64,000 nt of DNA from Alentia gelatinosa. Lineage: Eukaryota > Annelida > Polychaeta > Phyllodocida > Polynoidae. Every line of letters starts with the position of its first letter. Positions within the stretch are counted from its first letter, which is position 1. The position numbers and the translations under genes are program-made. The DNA is taken from contig OX465587.1 of assembly GCA_950022655.1 (NCBI GenBank), positions 25,981,716 to 26,045,715 of the forward strand. The letters are read 5' to 3'. The notes beneath the pieces were generated by a model. It was not told where the DNA came from, made no database searches, and saw only the letters and a program-made list of their open reading frames with translations. This document shows positions 1-11,289 of this stretch, one piece after another.

Positions 1-2440
1 AGTTCACCTATGTGTTGAATAATTATCAGTTCGCACACAGTGTACAGAATATAATCCATACAGCTGGCCAATAGGTAAGTGTGAGACATTTGTGCACAGG
101 TATATCACTTATAAATAATATCACTTTAACGTCGTTTACAGTGAACTGAACTCGTCAAAGCATCGTTTGTTCTTGTGCATTGAGGTCACTTGTCACTAGG
201 CAGCTTGGGTGTAGAGGGCACTTTAGCGATCTTCGTGACTTGCATATAGCCCCGATCCTAATCAGTTTCTTTTCCACAAATGCCACGTATTTTTCACCAA
301 TTATAATGACAAGTTATTTCCTCCCCAGAATGTTAGAAACTTGATGTGAGCATCTAAAAACTGCGAAACTCTATTAATAGCAGTAACTGTAAAGTGTCAG
401 ACAAGTTTAGGACTTCAGAGGTGATTCTTTTCACTTGTAAAAAGACCTAAACAGCACCTGCAATGGCTTAGATTAAAATGCAATTAACCTCGACTCTCTA
501 AATGGAAACTTTTAAAAGAATTGAAGAGTGACAAAAACACCTGTAACACGTGACAAACTACCATGGCAGGCTCCGACTCCTTCGGAAGATCCACGAACCT
601 TTGTATTGCTTTTTGTTGTAGTTGTCTTTAAATGTTTGTTTTCAGTTTAATTTTCTCTTCGCTGCTCCGCTGTGCCCGCCACCAAACATACCTGACCCTA
701 CAACAAGGATCTCTTTGTACTGCGTGGGAAGGAACTCTTTCACACAGGCCCTTTAAATGGAAATAAACACACACATATGCCCATCTCTCTCCAATACCTT
801 CAGAGACCTACCATGTCTCCCCTAATCATAGATCATTAATGTTATACCAGTATACCAGTTGGCGCTGTAAGTGATAAATATGAGGTAGAATTTACGATCA
901 GATGAACCTGCACTGAAGGTAAATTTTACCAAGTATTTATCACGTACAAACACAATATACCTGTTTTTGTATTATCATATACCTTGCAATAGCCATTTCT
1001 AACCTTCGCTTTTGGACGCTCTGTTGGGTTTCGCCGCCGTACATATCCACATACGCCACATACAGGGATATAATAATACACCGGCATGTACAATTCTTCC
1101 CCCATGTACTCGTGCGTACATACACCTTCATCAGCAATAAGGAAGTCTTTGTTTAATCAGCAAATATTGGTCTATATTTGTATTTATTCCACTCATGAAT
1201 GATAAAGGTCTGTATGGTAAACATGGAATGGTGGGGCTAGGTACCCTTAACTCTCATGTATTATACGAACAGTTAATAACATCCCCCTAAGTGGTTTATC
1301 AAGAACTGCTCACTTCTGAATAAGAACACTGCAAATATTGAGTCTTATCTGTTGTTAGAAAACACAAATACCATACGATATATTGGCAACCATTGACATA
1401 CAGAAATCAATAGGGTCCCAGTTACTCCATAAGGCCACCAAACATTTGCAAACACAATAGAACCAGCCGGAGAGTGGGTGGTGCTATCCTGTCCAAAGAT
1501 AACAAATCAAACCCAAAGTGGCATATTTCATGCTCAAGTGATCAAATCGCATTCTGTTAACCCGGGTAGACCTGGCACACGCACCTCGTAGGGCAGTCTC
1601 CTGGCTCGCGACCAGCGCTAACTCTTTATAGATAAGAGTCAGGCGTGTGTGGGGGTGGGATGAGGGGATGCCAGTCCTGGGAAACACAAGCATTTTCAGT
1701 ATTTTTTTCATCGATATACATAGTTTTTCTAATGACATTGTTCAAATTAACTATCAGTTTCTTTCTTCTGATGAGTAATTTGATTATTTCTTAAAGCTGA
1801 GCATATCAATAAAAAAGGTTTGAATTGATTCAGGCCGTGCATAATTAACTCATAATACCCGATGGTCTTGAGAAGTTTGACAATGGCAAATGCATTATTT
1901 TCTATGTAGCACACAAATTTGATTTCTTTTGGATAATATTCAGAATAGAAAATGATGTGAGAGCTTGTTATTGGATCCTCAATACCCCGAATCTGATGTT
2001 AACATATGTCACATATCTTCAATTTAATCATAGACTCGTCGATGATGGATTGACATTAAAACAAGATTAATGTATAAAGCAGTGACCCATATGGTTTGTA
2101 TTTGTGAACCCGAGGCTTATCGATCCATTTGAACATTGACCTCTGATCTGGATCCTGACCAAAGTAAACATTCGGGAGTGGGAGTACTAGACCTGCAACA
2201 CTCCCCATACATAAATTCTCTGCCCCCCTTATCATTGGAGAAATACGGATCGAAGCCAACCTTTTCAGGGGAGAATGAAAGTACCGCGTGGGAGTTTTCA
2301 CTTCAACTTATTCTACTCCAACCCAAGGGTCGCCAGGAGTCGGTTGTCCTTGGCGAGGACAAACTTGGAAGTTATTTGTACGACACCCTATCATATACCT
2401 AAATATTCAAGTTTTTAAACCTAATATTCCACTTTTGCAG
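1..2440. other. No supported gene; unique-looking A+T-rich DNA
   Basis: I see no splice-flanked exon, tandem array or recognisable repeat here. A GTAAGT donor-like hexamer lies near 68, but the only open frame before it ends in a stop at the splice point. Short opposite-strand ORFs at 2056-2402 overlap each other and look like chance openings, although the plus-strand one (88 codons) has protein-like composition and sits just before the exon-like segment at 2441. Confidence 0.5.
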
Positions 2441-2522
2441 TAGACTCATGAGCGAAAGGTGTAGGCCGTATACTGTGGGGGAGAGAAGCAGAGGCGAGTT
2501 TGACATGTCAATCTATTTACAG
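2441..2522 (+). CDS. Possible internal exon, unrecognised protein
   Basis: The segment is preceded by a pyrimidine-bearing acceptor (ACTTTTGCAG) and followed by a CAG|GTAAAT donor. One frame is open throughout (1 nt plus 27 codons), charged and Arg-rich (starts RLMSERCRPYTV). No family is recognised. It abuts the left side of a B-type dispersed repeat, so it could be a chance opening beside a mobile element. The call rests only on splice signals and the open frame. Confidence 0.15.
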
Positions 2523-2564
2523 GTAAATATTGACACAGTGTGGGCTGATGACCAGATGGTCCGT

Positions 2565-2965
2565 TTATGGAGCGTGGACCACACGCTCATATACCACCCT
2601 GCCTAAAGGTTAGTGGACACATAGACTTTGAGCTTGCTGCAAAAAACACCAACCCTTCACCATCTGCGTGCTAACTATGTGACAACGTGAAAGGTGCAGA
2701 GAGCCAGTGTTTCAGTGTACCAGAGGCTTGCCCAGCTGACCATGACCAATCTCTAGAGACCGAAATACCTCATTGACCCACTGGAGTTTGATATATTTAG
2801 ATCTCAGAAAGGTAGTTTGATGAAATGGAAAGTTGACTGGGTGCAAGTGGCTTTTAGAAAATGATCCATAGACTGAATATAAGCCAAACCAGTTATCTTT
2901 ATTTTTATATTTCCACCCTCATTCATCAATGGTGGATATTTCATTTGCTCCTAGTTTCCATGTAT
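2565..2965 (+). repeat. Dispersed repeat, B module
   Basis: This is one of four copies of a non-coding module. It starts near GAGCGTGGACCACACGCTCA, runs through CATAGACTTTGAGCTTGCTG and TCATTGACCCACTGG, and ends near TCATTCATCAATGGTGGA. Related copies lie at 12600-13003 (minus strand), 17320-17665 and 31656-32036. The copy here lacks the A module found beside the 12.6 and 31.4 kb copies. No coding frame or terminal inverted repeat is visible. Copies look roughly 70-80% alike by eye, so the family is old. Confidence 0.75.
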
Positions 2966-3499
2966 GCGGGCACATGTTCTATGGCACGAGCTTTCTCTCA
3001 AATGTTTGTTTAAAATAGAGCATTTTGTTGTGTCATTTCTTAGGAATACCTCCCAGTGCCTGGATAACCAGGTACACACACCGACCTAATCAAACACCAC
3101 GTTTGTCAGTCTGTGGGATAAGTGCGGATGAAGGTTGGGGGAGGTCAAGAACATTGAGTGCAAGGTTTCCAGCATAGGGTGCAATATGTTAATAGTGAAT
3201 GAGTCTTTTGAATATCAAAGGACTTTTTACAAATTTTGCATATGAGGCCTCAATCCAAAATATCGAAATTAAAATTCAGTGATAAGAAATTAATGTCACA
3301 GTTTAAGTACGAAGTCGCGTTTCAACTCTGTAGAATGTTTTATATTTCATGCAAAAACAAGCGAATCACCATTAATACATGGAAATTCGTATAGAAATGC
3401 ATGATGAATTATTCATCAATAAAGTAAACACCATGCGCATACACATGTACAATATATGCACTCGGCCGATATAGATTATTTGGAGCATATGTATCAAGT

Positions 3500-3625
3500 A
3501 TTTACATAACAAATGGGTATCGAACCCACGCCCTGCATCCTGTCACGACAGGTGGCCAGAGAAAACACCTCGCCAACTTAAACGTCTCTCAACGCTAATC
3601 AATTGCGTGGGGCGCATTATTTGTT
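3500..3625 (-). mobile_element. tRNA-like SINE head or tRNA-derived fragment
   Basis: On the minus strand the sequence around 3513-3535 forms a canonical T-arm: a B-box-like GGTTCGATACC inside a 5-bp stem with a 7-nt loop. Upstream, AGTTGGCGAGGTG resembles a degraded A box and D-arm. No acceptor stem or clean anticodon arm can be drawn, so it is not called a functional tRNA. A tRNA-derived SINE is the simplest explanation. The A+T-rich flank shows no clear poly(A) tail. Confidence 0.4.
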
Positions 3626-5282
3626 AATGAACTTTAAATACTACTTAATTTTTCACTATGGGTCACCGCGGGGGCATGGGGCTTATCCCCTGCCCGTGAA
3701 TACCGCGCACCTTAAAGTATAGCTCCTCCAGTCCAGAATACCGTTTTTTGATCATATTGACGCCTAAAATACCCCCTACCACCATCCATGTGCTTTTGAG
3801 ACAATATAACTTGCTTTGATGTCAGTCGCTGTATAGGTCAACAATAGCGAGCAACGGGCGTACAGGGCTGTCAGGGAGTCTGGCAGGGTATTATGAGCAC
3901 GCAGACTGACCGTCGGGTGGTGGGTGATTATAATTAGATTCTAATAGAGAGCGTGCTTGTGAATTACAGTGGTGCCTGCGGCTTGTGTCAGCCACAACCT
4001 GCCGCACACCCCTCGGATAAGGCTCCACTAACCAGGGGCGTCACCATGAGAGGACGCATTGTTTACCAGACGGTGCACAGACTCTTTAAATCTTGTTGGT
4101 CGGCACTTTTTTTTTTAGGTTGTTTTCATTCTGCCCCAATCAGACCCCCTTCATCTATCCCGACGGACCTCACCTCATGGTACGCAGCAATGATAATTTG
4201 GCAACTTAAATACACGAGTTTTAATTATCTTTCTACAGATAAAAGTAAATAGTTCAGAATCAGTAGTAGTGACAAAATTAGCATTAGCTTACCGAAGATC
4301 CACCGGGGTGACATTGATCGGCAATGTTTACTACTCACCTGCAGAAAAAAGAAACATTAGTAAATATTACAAAGAGGATCCAGTAACTACATAATAACTT
4401 GATAAACTCTTGTGGAAAAGTGCCAGTGCAAAAAGCAGTTTAAATTGCACATGTACATGTAAATTGAATGTTTGCTTCAGGTTTGAAAGGCGAGGCCGAG
4501 GTAAAATGACCTGAGATGTTGTTCTATACTCGTTAGTTTGGCGTACAATCAACAAACACATTTCACAGACTATGACTTTTGATGCTAGAGCCCATCCTTT
4601 CATCACTGGTCATCATTGACCTATTATGCTATTGCAGATTTATATCATCACAGTGGTAATTTTAGCGAGGCTCTCGTTCGTGCATTCATAGAAGAAGCTT
4701 TTAAACAGTGACTTCAGAGGCTATGACTTCAGTGACCTGAAGATCAACTGATTCCCCTTCTGTATACAAAGGATAGGGATACAACCACTGGTCTTACTTA
4801 AGTGCCAAGTGGAGGCGATCAAACAGACTGGACTGGACATTTCTGATGAACTGAACCTTGACAACAGCGGATGATACAAATGGGTAATGTAGAAGAGGCA
4901 AAATGGGGTTGGTTTCAAACGAGGCAATAAACCGGCAGCGGAGTCGACAGTAGGCAGACCTCGAGAAGGTCAATTAGGACATCTGTGGGTCACCAAAACA
5001 TCTCTCCTGACAGAGAGGGCCATTGTGAATGTCAGAGGACGCTTCAACCAGCAACAAATTGGATTTTAAAGAAGAAACTTTCAATAGAAATTCTTGTTAT
5101 CTTTTTTGTATTCTGTTAATATGAAGCACTTGAGTATGAGTACCACAACAGGGATAGTTTCTTCTATTAGATCCGGCAGTCGTTCTAATAGCAGAAGGCA
5201 TTGTGTCCAAAGGATCAGACTGGTACTTGCCTACGTCCTAACTTCACATCTTTTGTATTTTAAAGTATTCTTTTGTGGGCTC
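3626..5282. other. No supported gene
   Basis: Only short ORFs on both strands, without recognisable domains or paired splice sites. There are no tandem repeats, and no match to the other repeats of this window was noticed. Confidence 0.45.
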
Positions 5283-5408
5283 AGCCTTTTATCGAGAACC
5301 ATGAGCATTGATACCTTCTTTATAAGAAGCCAATTTTCGTGTAAACATCCAATTTTTGGTCGAATGACTGACAAACATCACCCTTTACAACATCTTCGCT
5401 ATTCCTTG
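5283..5408 (+). CDS. Possible exon, unrecognised
   Basis: A frame open on both sides carries an acceptor-like TTTTGTGGGCTCAG and ends at CCTTG|GTGAGTAT, a good donor. The 42-codon stretch is basic and His-rich and matches no family I know. The upstream pyrimidine tract is modest and the frame stays open upstream, so this could be chance. Confidence 0.12.
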
Positions 5409-5904
5409 GTGAGTATATGAAAGGGATCTTGGTAGATCGTTTCATCTCTCCAACAGTATTACCTTTGGTTTATATATAGTTAAAAAAAACATAACATACA
5501 CAGTGAAGGATACGAAATGATGAGAATCTATGAGAATCATATAGCAGTAGCATATGGCCATAATATGACTGTACTGCTATCAATACATCTGTGAAGGTCC
5601 CCAATCAAGAGAAGATTACAAGGCACTCAACGTGTTCTAATACGTGGACACCTACTTGTGGCCTATAACTATAAACCAACTGTTTGTAATTATCTTCCTT
5701 CATCTAACCCTGCATTTCTGTACATATATTTATCTGATTCACGTCTTCAACACGGAGGTCAAGTCAGGTAAGGTAGATTTGATGCTTTGGTACACCTGCA
5801 TATACAAAGACTCTACTATGTATAGTGGTCTATAATATTTTTGTGGCAGGGTCCTTGATAGACGTGCTCAAGTCTTTGATTATGATCATCAAAGGATTAA
5901 AAAA

Positions 5905-6116
5905 AATCAGAATCAAGTTACTTGCAGGAGGTAATTTCCCCTGAATGGTCCAGCAAATACGGCAAGGAGCGATGGAATCAGAATCAAGTTACTTGCAGGA
6001 GGTAATTTCCCCTGAATGGTCCAGCAAATACGGCAAGGAGCGATGGAATCAGAATCAAGTTACTTGCAGGAGGTAATTTCCCCTGAATGGTCCAGCAAAT
6101 ACGGCAAGGAGCGATG
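5905..6116. repeat. 71-bp tandem repeat, about 3 copies
   Basis: Units begin at 5905, 5976 and 6047 (each with AATCAGAATCAAGTTACTTG) and look identical by eye. The unit is not a multiple of three, so the array is not coding. Near-perfect identity in an otherwise decayed element implies recent expansion or assembly-sensitive copy number. It lies inside the 5859-6238 element. Confidence 0.9.
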
Positions 6117-6130
6117 GGGTAGGTGGAGGG

Positions 6131-6206
6131 TAGAATGGCTTCAGTCCCTGTATCCCTCCACCTACAACCCTTCTCGCCGTGATAATCAAAGACTTATGCA
6201 AGTCTA
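6131..6206 (+). mobile_element. Nested 76-bp TAGACT-family MITE
   Basis: Ends are TAGAATGGCTTCAGTCCC and GACTTATGCAAGTCTA. Flanks ggtggaggg (6122-6130) and ggtgatggg (6207-6215) match at 7 of 9. It lies inside the larger family member in the opposite orientation, so its left arm and the host element's right arm form a hairpin (6136-6155 with 6214-6233). This is the shortest family member seen here. Confidence 0.6.
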
Positions 6207-6252
6207 GGTGATGGGGTACAGGGACTGAAGCCAATCTAGGTGCTTGGTTATA

Positions 6253-6292
6253 CCAACGAGTATCTATAGAGAAAGCTTTCTCTATACTCGTT
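6253..6292. repeat. Near-perfect palindrome of the CAACGAGTATAGA type
   Basis: CAACGAGTAT...ATAGAGAAAG is followed by CTTTCTCTATACTCGTTG. The arms are perfect complements apart from a 4-nt insertion in the left arm, and the centre is AAGCTT. The same arm occurs at 9032-9066, 9784-9795, 10761-10774 and, as a variant, 59686-59699. Confidence 0.85.
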
Positions 6293-6299
6293 GATTATA

Positions 6300-7320
6300 C
6301 ATTTACAATATTTACAAGGGCAGGGTAAAACCGTGAACCCCGCTGCGTGCACTCATTGCATTCCCGATACAAGCCAGCAAATAGGCCTTTCGATTGAGTT
6401 CCCGATTCAAATAAAAAGAATTATTCATTGGCAACACTGTTAGGTATTTCTATTCGTAGTGTATCGGGAAGTCTATCGGGGTGAATCGGCGGCAATGGGT
6501 GTAGGTTTAATGGGTTTCCGGGCTGGTGTCCATTTCGTGCTCCCCATAACAGGCTCAGCTTTTCTGTTCTATAATGAAGCGCTGCGGACCGGACAGCGGT
6601 CAATTTACACCATGCTGACCTCACCTAATGACCACTGTGTCGTCCAGGAAACGGGCGGAACACGGGTTCATGGTCTATGCGGCCTTTCTCCTGTTAACTG
6701 CCCAAATTATATAGAGCGCTACACTGATACTGCAGGCAGGAAATTTATGGTGGCGTAATTTGAAAGTCTTCTATGTTATTGTTGGGATTTAATGTAGAGG
6801 GAACCACACTTGAACCGGTTTAGAGAACAAGCTCTTTACTATAACAATTACAAATGGAATATTAATGTGCGCTATACTCCTTCTATGGAGAAAAGCATGC
6901 AGGCACTGGTACCCCAAGTAATCAAAAGGTTGCAATTGTCTTCGTTATCATTTTCTTGTTGTACAGACAGTAATTTAGGCTTTATAGTAATTTCACAACA
7001 AAGAAGTTGATGGAATCAATCCATTAATAAGAAATCAATATTGTAATTTTTATTTAAAAAAATGTGGTGAGCGACTATCCTAGAAATTTAGATACGCTAG
7101 ATGATTAAGATAGCATATGGATACCGAAGAGATATTTTGCGATCCCCGCGAACATTACACACAGTAGACCGGATATGACCTGATGAAACATACCTGCGAG
7201 CAAAACTAATCTGAATAATTATTCACATTTCTGTTCACCATTTGCATCCATCCTCTCACACAAGTACCCATTCACGTGTAATAATCATTTGATAATGAAC
7301 GCGATGCTTATCTCACCACG
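6300..7320. other. No supported gene
   Basis: ORFs of 60-100 codons occur on both strands at 6421-7010 but have no domain, no convincing splice pair and no repeat match. Nothing further is seen. Confidence 0.45.
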
Positions 7321-7331
7321 TCCTACCCCTC

Positions 7332-7543
7332 CAAGGTCATGGTCACTTCTGCATTGTCCTTGCTGTCGTTATTGAGGGGATTACCATACAATGGCCATCA
7401 GGCCCCGTGCGTTTTTTAACATCCCCGGGGTCGTTAGGGGCAGGACTCCGATGGGAAACACCACACCCTTGCCACTGTGTGAAGGACAAGGTCAACCACC
7501 CTGCTATCAAGGTCAGCAGTGCCTCAAGGTCATGTCAAGGTCA
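7332..7543 (+). promoter_or_regulatory. Cluster of CAAGGTCA nuclear-receptor half-sites
   Basis: CAAGGTCA occurs at 7332-7339, 7487-7494, 7508-7515, 7525-7532 and 7536-7543; the last three are extended TCAAGGTCA. TCAAGGTCA is the known monomer site of ERR and NR5A receptors. Four sites in under 60 bp on one strand is far above chance. The last site overlaps the partial palindrome GGTCATGACATGACC. No promoter or exon is identified next to it, so an enhancer role is inference. Confidence 0.5.
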
Positions 7544-7889
7544 TGACATGACCACATCGCACCCACGGGGGAGAGAGGATAATGAATTCTTCTTGACCTT
7601 CAGTATTTCTCATGTCAAGTGAAACAATTTGTCATGACATTCATCTTGTTGCATGCATTCAACCTTATGATTTCCAGCCCAATGAAAGAAGATATCGAAA
7701 GAGTTCGGGTAATGTATTCTCACTTTTTTCAACCTAGAATAACTAAAATATTAGATTTTAAAACGTACAGGTTCTTGGGTCCACATCCACTTTGGAAAGG
7801 GAAATTTGGTTGTATGTGAGTCATACAAAAGCATTCTTTATGTATACAATAGTTCCCTTCTTTCTTGAGAAACAGTTCCAAATTCCTTA

Positions 7890-8234
7890 TCAGAATTTGT
7901 GGATCCTGTGTGTGTATGTTGTGATCGTGTTACCATCGAGTATTACTAGTATCCACAAGACTTTCCTGACAAAGCCGTGGTCGAGGCTGGATGACGCGGA
8001 CCGAGGACCGTGCCTGGTACACTTGACCACCCTGTCAACAGCGCGGTCACCAGGCGGAGCCACTTCACCCAAATGAGACAAATGCTGTGTATACTTTGCC
8101 GCCGGACCGTCACCCGACCTGAAACAGGAGACGACTGGCTGAAAACCTAGCGGGACATAAACCTCCTGAGCTGTCCCTGGACCTGTCTGCAGAACTCTCT
8201 CAGCGTGCGATGCCCACTGGACACCCGTTAACAA
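7890..8234 (-). other. G+C-rich segment with open frame, possible exon or regulatory DNA
   Basis: The base composition rises sharply from about 7970 to 8330. A 114-codon frame is open on the minus strand, with an acceptor-like CTCCTGTTTCAG inside it near 8125. The protein shows no recognisable domain. The neighbouring CTCF-like and DR1 sites make a regulatory explanation at least as likely as coding. Confidence 0.2.
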
Positions 8235-8269
8235 CGAGCCACGTGATGCACTAAGTTCGCCTTAATCTC

Positions 8270-8281
8270 CCGCTAGAGGGC
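8270..8281 (+). promoter_or_regulatory. CTCF-like core motif
   Basis: CCGCTAGAGGGC matches all 12 positions of CCRCYAGRKGGC, the conserved bilaterian CTCF core. It is one of six exact matches in this window. Confidence 0.5.
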
Positions 8282-8310
8282 GTGGTACTGCTGACGTGAG
8301 AGGGCAGTAG

Positions 8311-8323
8311 AGGTCAAAGGTCA
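8311..8323 (+). promoter_or_regulatory. Perfect DR1 nuclear-receptor element
   Basis: AGGTCAAAGGTCA is a perfect direct repeat with 1-nt spacing, the known site class for RXR heterodimers and HNF4. It lies 30 bp from the CTCF-like site and under 1 kb from the CAAGGTCA cluster. Confidence 0.45.
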
Positions 8324-8674
8324 CTGGTCAGGGTCCTTGATGGTGTTTGATGAGGTGTGTCTCAGTTTGGATTTTCGGTTCGAGTAGATGGTGGATGAGG
8401 ATGTGAATAGACTGGTCTCAGTCCCCGAATCATCTGCACCTTTACTGGGATATCCCTGGGATCTGAGCAACTCCTAAAAATACAGGGGAGGTTACTTTAA
8501 TATGTCTGTTATCATCTCTCATCGATTCCATCTGGCACTGTCAATACAATTTCCTTCTAAGCAATGAACCTGAGTCTCAGAGTTCTGTTTTTACCCCTCC
8601 TGACAACCACTCCATCCTGTCGGCATTCATGGGCCTTTCACGCATCAGAGGAAGGCTGAATATCAAAGACCCTA

Positions 8675-9010
8675 TTGGGGTATCCCATAATTCAGTCTGT
8701 TTACAGGATTCGGTGTTCGCTGGTTGCTGTCGTTGTATGGTAATTGACCCTTGACCTATAACGCGTAATTATTGCACTTTAACGGTTTTCATAAATCTTC
8801 AATTAGGAAATCCGATGCCAGAAATGAAAATTTCAGTTATTTCTACGCAAACATTTCAAATTATATTCGGTTTCTCCGGTTAGAAATCAGAAAATGATTG
8901 TTCGTCGGAAGACAGGCGGCCGAGTCGCGGCCAGCCAGTCGGCAGTGGATCCTACACTTATCCGGGGCGATATTAGGGAGTTTAGTAATGTCTAGAGGGT
9001 CTAATAGAAA
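8675..9010 (+). repeat. Dispersed repeat, member 1 of a pair
   Basis: The segment containing GTATCCCATAATTCAGTCTG, GGTGTTCGCTGGTTGC, TTAACGGTTTTCATAAATCTT and GGGAGTTTAGTAA is repeated in inverted orientation at 47610-47945, roughly three-quarters identical by eye over about 330 bp. There is no coding function; short ORFs in both copies encode related fragments only because the DNA is homologous. Element class unknown. Confidence 0.75.
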
Positions 9011-9031
9011 GCACTGGTCTTACTTTGTCTT

Positions 9032-9066
9032 ACCAACGAGTATAGAGGAACTCTATACTCGTTGGT
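9032..9066. repeat. Perfect 16-bp hairpin
   Basis: ACCAACGAGTATAGAG, a 3-nt loop (GAA) and the exact complement form a 35-nt hairpin. The same sequence motif forms the palindrome at 6253. It sits about 30 bp before a TAGACT-family end (GACCTGAGCAAGTCTA, 9081-9096). Confidence 0.9.
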
Positions 9067-9239
9067 CTTACCGAATCAGAGACCTGAGCAAGTCTAAGCC
9101 CGGCCATGTACTTAGGTAGACTGTCGCTCATTGAGATTCAGTCCTAGCAGTCTGAGTCACTCATAGTCACCCAGAAAAAACCTACACGATAGTGAGCTCT
9201 CACCTGTGTTTGTGTTCAGAAGTAGATCGAAAGTGGAAT

Positions 9240-9770
9240 TCACACGATGGGATTCATGTACCTCACAGGGAAATTGTCTGAGACAAATCCTGCTGAGATT
9301 ATATACTGAAAGCAATCTCCTCGTCTGAAGGTAGGGTTATATTTCCCTGAGTCAAGTATTTTCCCCTGAAGTTGTCGGCGACGATTACCCCAACAAGGTA
9401 CAGAATCCCAAGAGATTTTGATTTTCAACATGTTAGAAAACTCAAAGGTGCATTTTGGTGAGACCAATGTACCCAGTTGCCGACCAAGTACCGAACCTAA
9501 CCAATAAGGGGCCAGCAAGCAGGATCACATGTTCTTCACACCCCTCACCTCAAGGATACTTGAGCCCCAGGTTAAGTATTCACCAAGACTTGTCTGGGAC
9601 TGTGTACCAGATGTATCCTTCCATGGAAATCAAATTCGCCATTTTCCCTAGAGACTGGGAAAAGCATCTTGTCATGAGATTTTTGTAGGCTACTAAAGGG
9701 AAATTGTCTGAGACTAAGGGAAAGATGTGAAGAACATTTGTCTCAGGTACATTAATCTCTACATGTGAAT
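9240..9770 (+). repeat. Dispersed repeat, member 1 of a pair
   Basis: The part at about 9580-9770 (CCTTCCATGGAAATCAAATT, CATGAGATTTTTGTA, GTCTCAGGTACATTA) recurs inverted at 51350-51515. The beginning at 9240-9290 repeats its GGGAAATTGTCTGAGAC motif, so the element may have related ends. The 92-codon minus-strand ORF at 9240-9518 lies inside it and is not called a gene. Confidence 0.6.
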
Positions 9771-10596
9771 CCCGCTTGATTTTCTATACTCGTTGATTAG
9801 GGCTGTGAGTACGTCTTGAGGAGAGAGGCCAGCAAACATACTGGTGCGTTATCAGCTCGTCGTCAGAGGTGAAGGTGAAGACATCACTGAGATTGTGAGA
9901 GACTCATCCTGGCCACGCACCTAAATGTTTATTTCCTATGGAAGAGTCCATGCTGATCGATGATTCTGGTAGAACCCGAAGTGCAACATTGACCCTTTCT
10001 CAACACGTCTCGTGGAGATAATACGATCCAGCTATATCAACCTTGAGGTCAACCGAATGTAGTTTCATCAAACGTTCATATTTGGGCAAATGTAACAGCA
10101 AAAGCAAACTACACACAAAATTGTTGACAAATATGTACCATTACATTAGCCAAAAATCAGATAAAACCCCTAAATCCTGAATCCTCTTTTAAAAAGGATG
10201 GACCATAACGAAACATGTGGCAGGTGAATGGTAGCACTTGGGGGCAGTGTCAGCAGGGAGCTCCTCCCCGAGCCTTCGTTCACCCTGCAGGGGTTCTACA
10301 AATAGCTACAATCTGCTACGGCGCCTGGAGATCGCCCTTTATTCCCTGACGGTACCTGGAGCAGCGTTGAGCAGCACGCCTGCCGTATTCCCCCGAGCCC
10401 TGCAACTTATATACCTTGTTTAATTCTGCTGACACTGTGTGAAAAAGTCGTCACTGTGAGCTTCCCACTGAATGAGCCTTCAGGTGGTGTTCCACCAGGA
10501 CGCGCGATCTAAGCCGATCCTGGCCGACTATTTGACTTGCAAGGTCGGGATGAATCGTATACGAGCATGCCTGGGTGGATCGCTTCATTGCAAGAG

Positions 10597-10617
10597 CCCC
10601 CCCCCCCCCCCCCCCCC
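10597..10617. repeat. Poly-C tract, 21 nt
   Basis: Uninterrupted run of 21 C. Similar runs occur at 11747-11759, 13593-13605 and 37913-37935. Such tracts are prone to sequencing length error, so any frame crossing it is unreliable. Confidence 0.95.
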
Positions 10618-10760
10618 ACGCAATGAGCGATAATAAGGTCACACAGACACGGGGAAACACACAACCAGATCTTAAAAGATTTAGGACGATCCAGTGGGTG
10701 GGAACCAATCACTGTGAAACATGGTCCGACCCTGCCAGCCAATAAATTCGAACACAGGGT

Positions 10761-10800
10761 CTATACTCGTTGGTCAGACTGGCTTCAGTACGCAAAGGAT
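10761..10800 (+). mobile_element. TAGACT-family end joined to CTATACTCGTTGGT arm
   Basis: CTATACTCGTTGGT is followed directly by CAGACTGGCTTCAGT, the left end type of the TAGACT family. The other end is not identified. The juxtaposition suggests that the two motifs belong together or share insertion preference. Confidence 0.35.
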
Positions 10801-11289
10801 CGTTGCAAATCTGAACTGCAGGTGCTGTTCGGGTAAATACGGTAAAAATAACATTAGAAATAACCTGTCCATTAACAGCGCACAAGATAAATGTCTTTTG
10901 CAGCTGGAAATGAGAAATTCACCTTCGACCTTAGAACTGGTTAGAAAGTCCAACAAGAGAATTGTTATTGTCGTAACTGATAAACATATGGGCTTTATGC
11001 GCCGTAATGTGGTGTGGCTCCTAGTCTGTTCCTCATTGTTAAAACGATGATTGTCTTTGTTTCGGACAGTAACAATGATGGACAATTTAAAGGTCACCAC
11101 AAAGTGTCCAACTCCTGACCTACATCGTCCCACACCCCTGAAAAGTGTCCTTATCCAGGACAGCTCTTGGGTGTCTTAGCTGGAGCTGGCAGCCTAAGAA
11201 ACAAATAAATAATGTCGGAAAACAATCTTTGAGCCCTTCTCACAATCAAGATAGTATGAAAGAGATTGCCAGGTAGATGAATCTTTCTT

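Larger units (their letters stand above)
5859..6238 (-). mobile_element. Non-autonomous inverted-repeat element (TAGACT family) with internal tandem repeat
   Basis: The left end is TAGACGTGCTCAAGTCTTTG and the right end is GGGACTGAAGCCAATCTA, the reverse of the TAGACTGGCTTCAGTCCC end seen elsewhere. Flanking 9-mers ggtccttga (5850-5858) and ggtgcttgg (6239-6247) match at 7 of 9 positions, consistent with an aged 9-bp target duplication. Inside are three 71-bp direct repeats and a nested 76-bp copy of the same family. There is no coding capacity. The superfamily is uncertain; a 9-bp duplication would suit Mutator-like or Merlin-like elements. Confidence 0.65.

Noticed and set aside
5905..6116. 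71-bp repeats as a CRISPR or coding array
   Set aside because: Identical contiguous units with no spacers; the length is not a multiple of three.
9240..9518. 92-codon minus-strand ORF
   Set aside because: It lies in a dispersed repeat whose other copy does not keep the frame.
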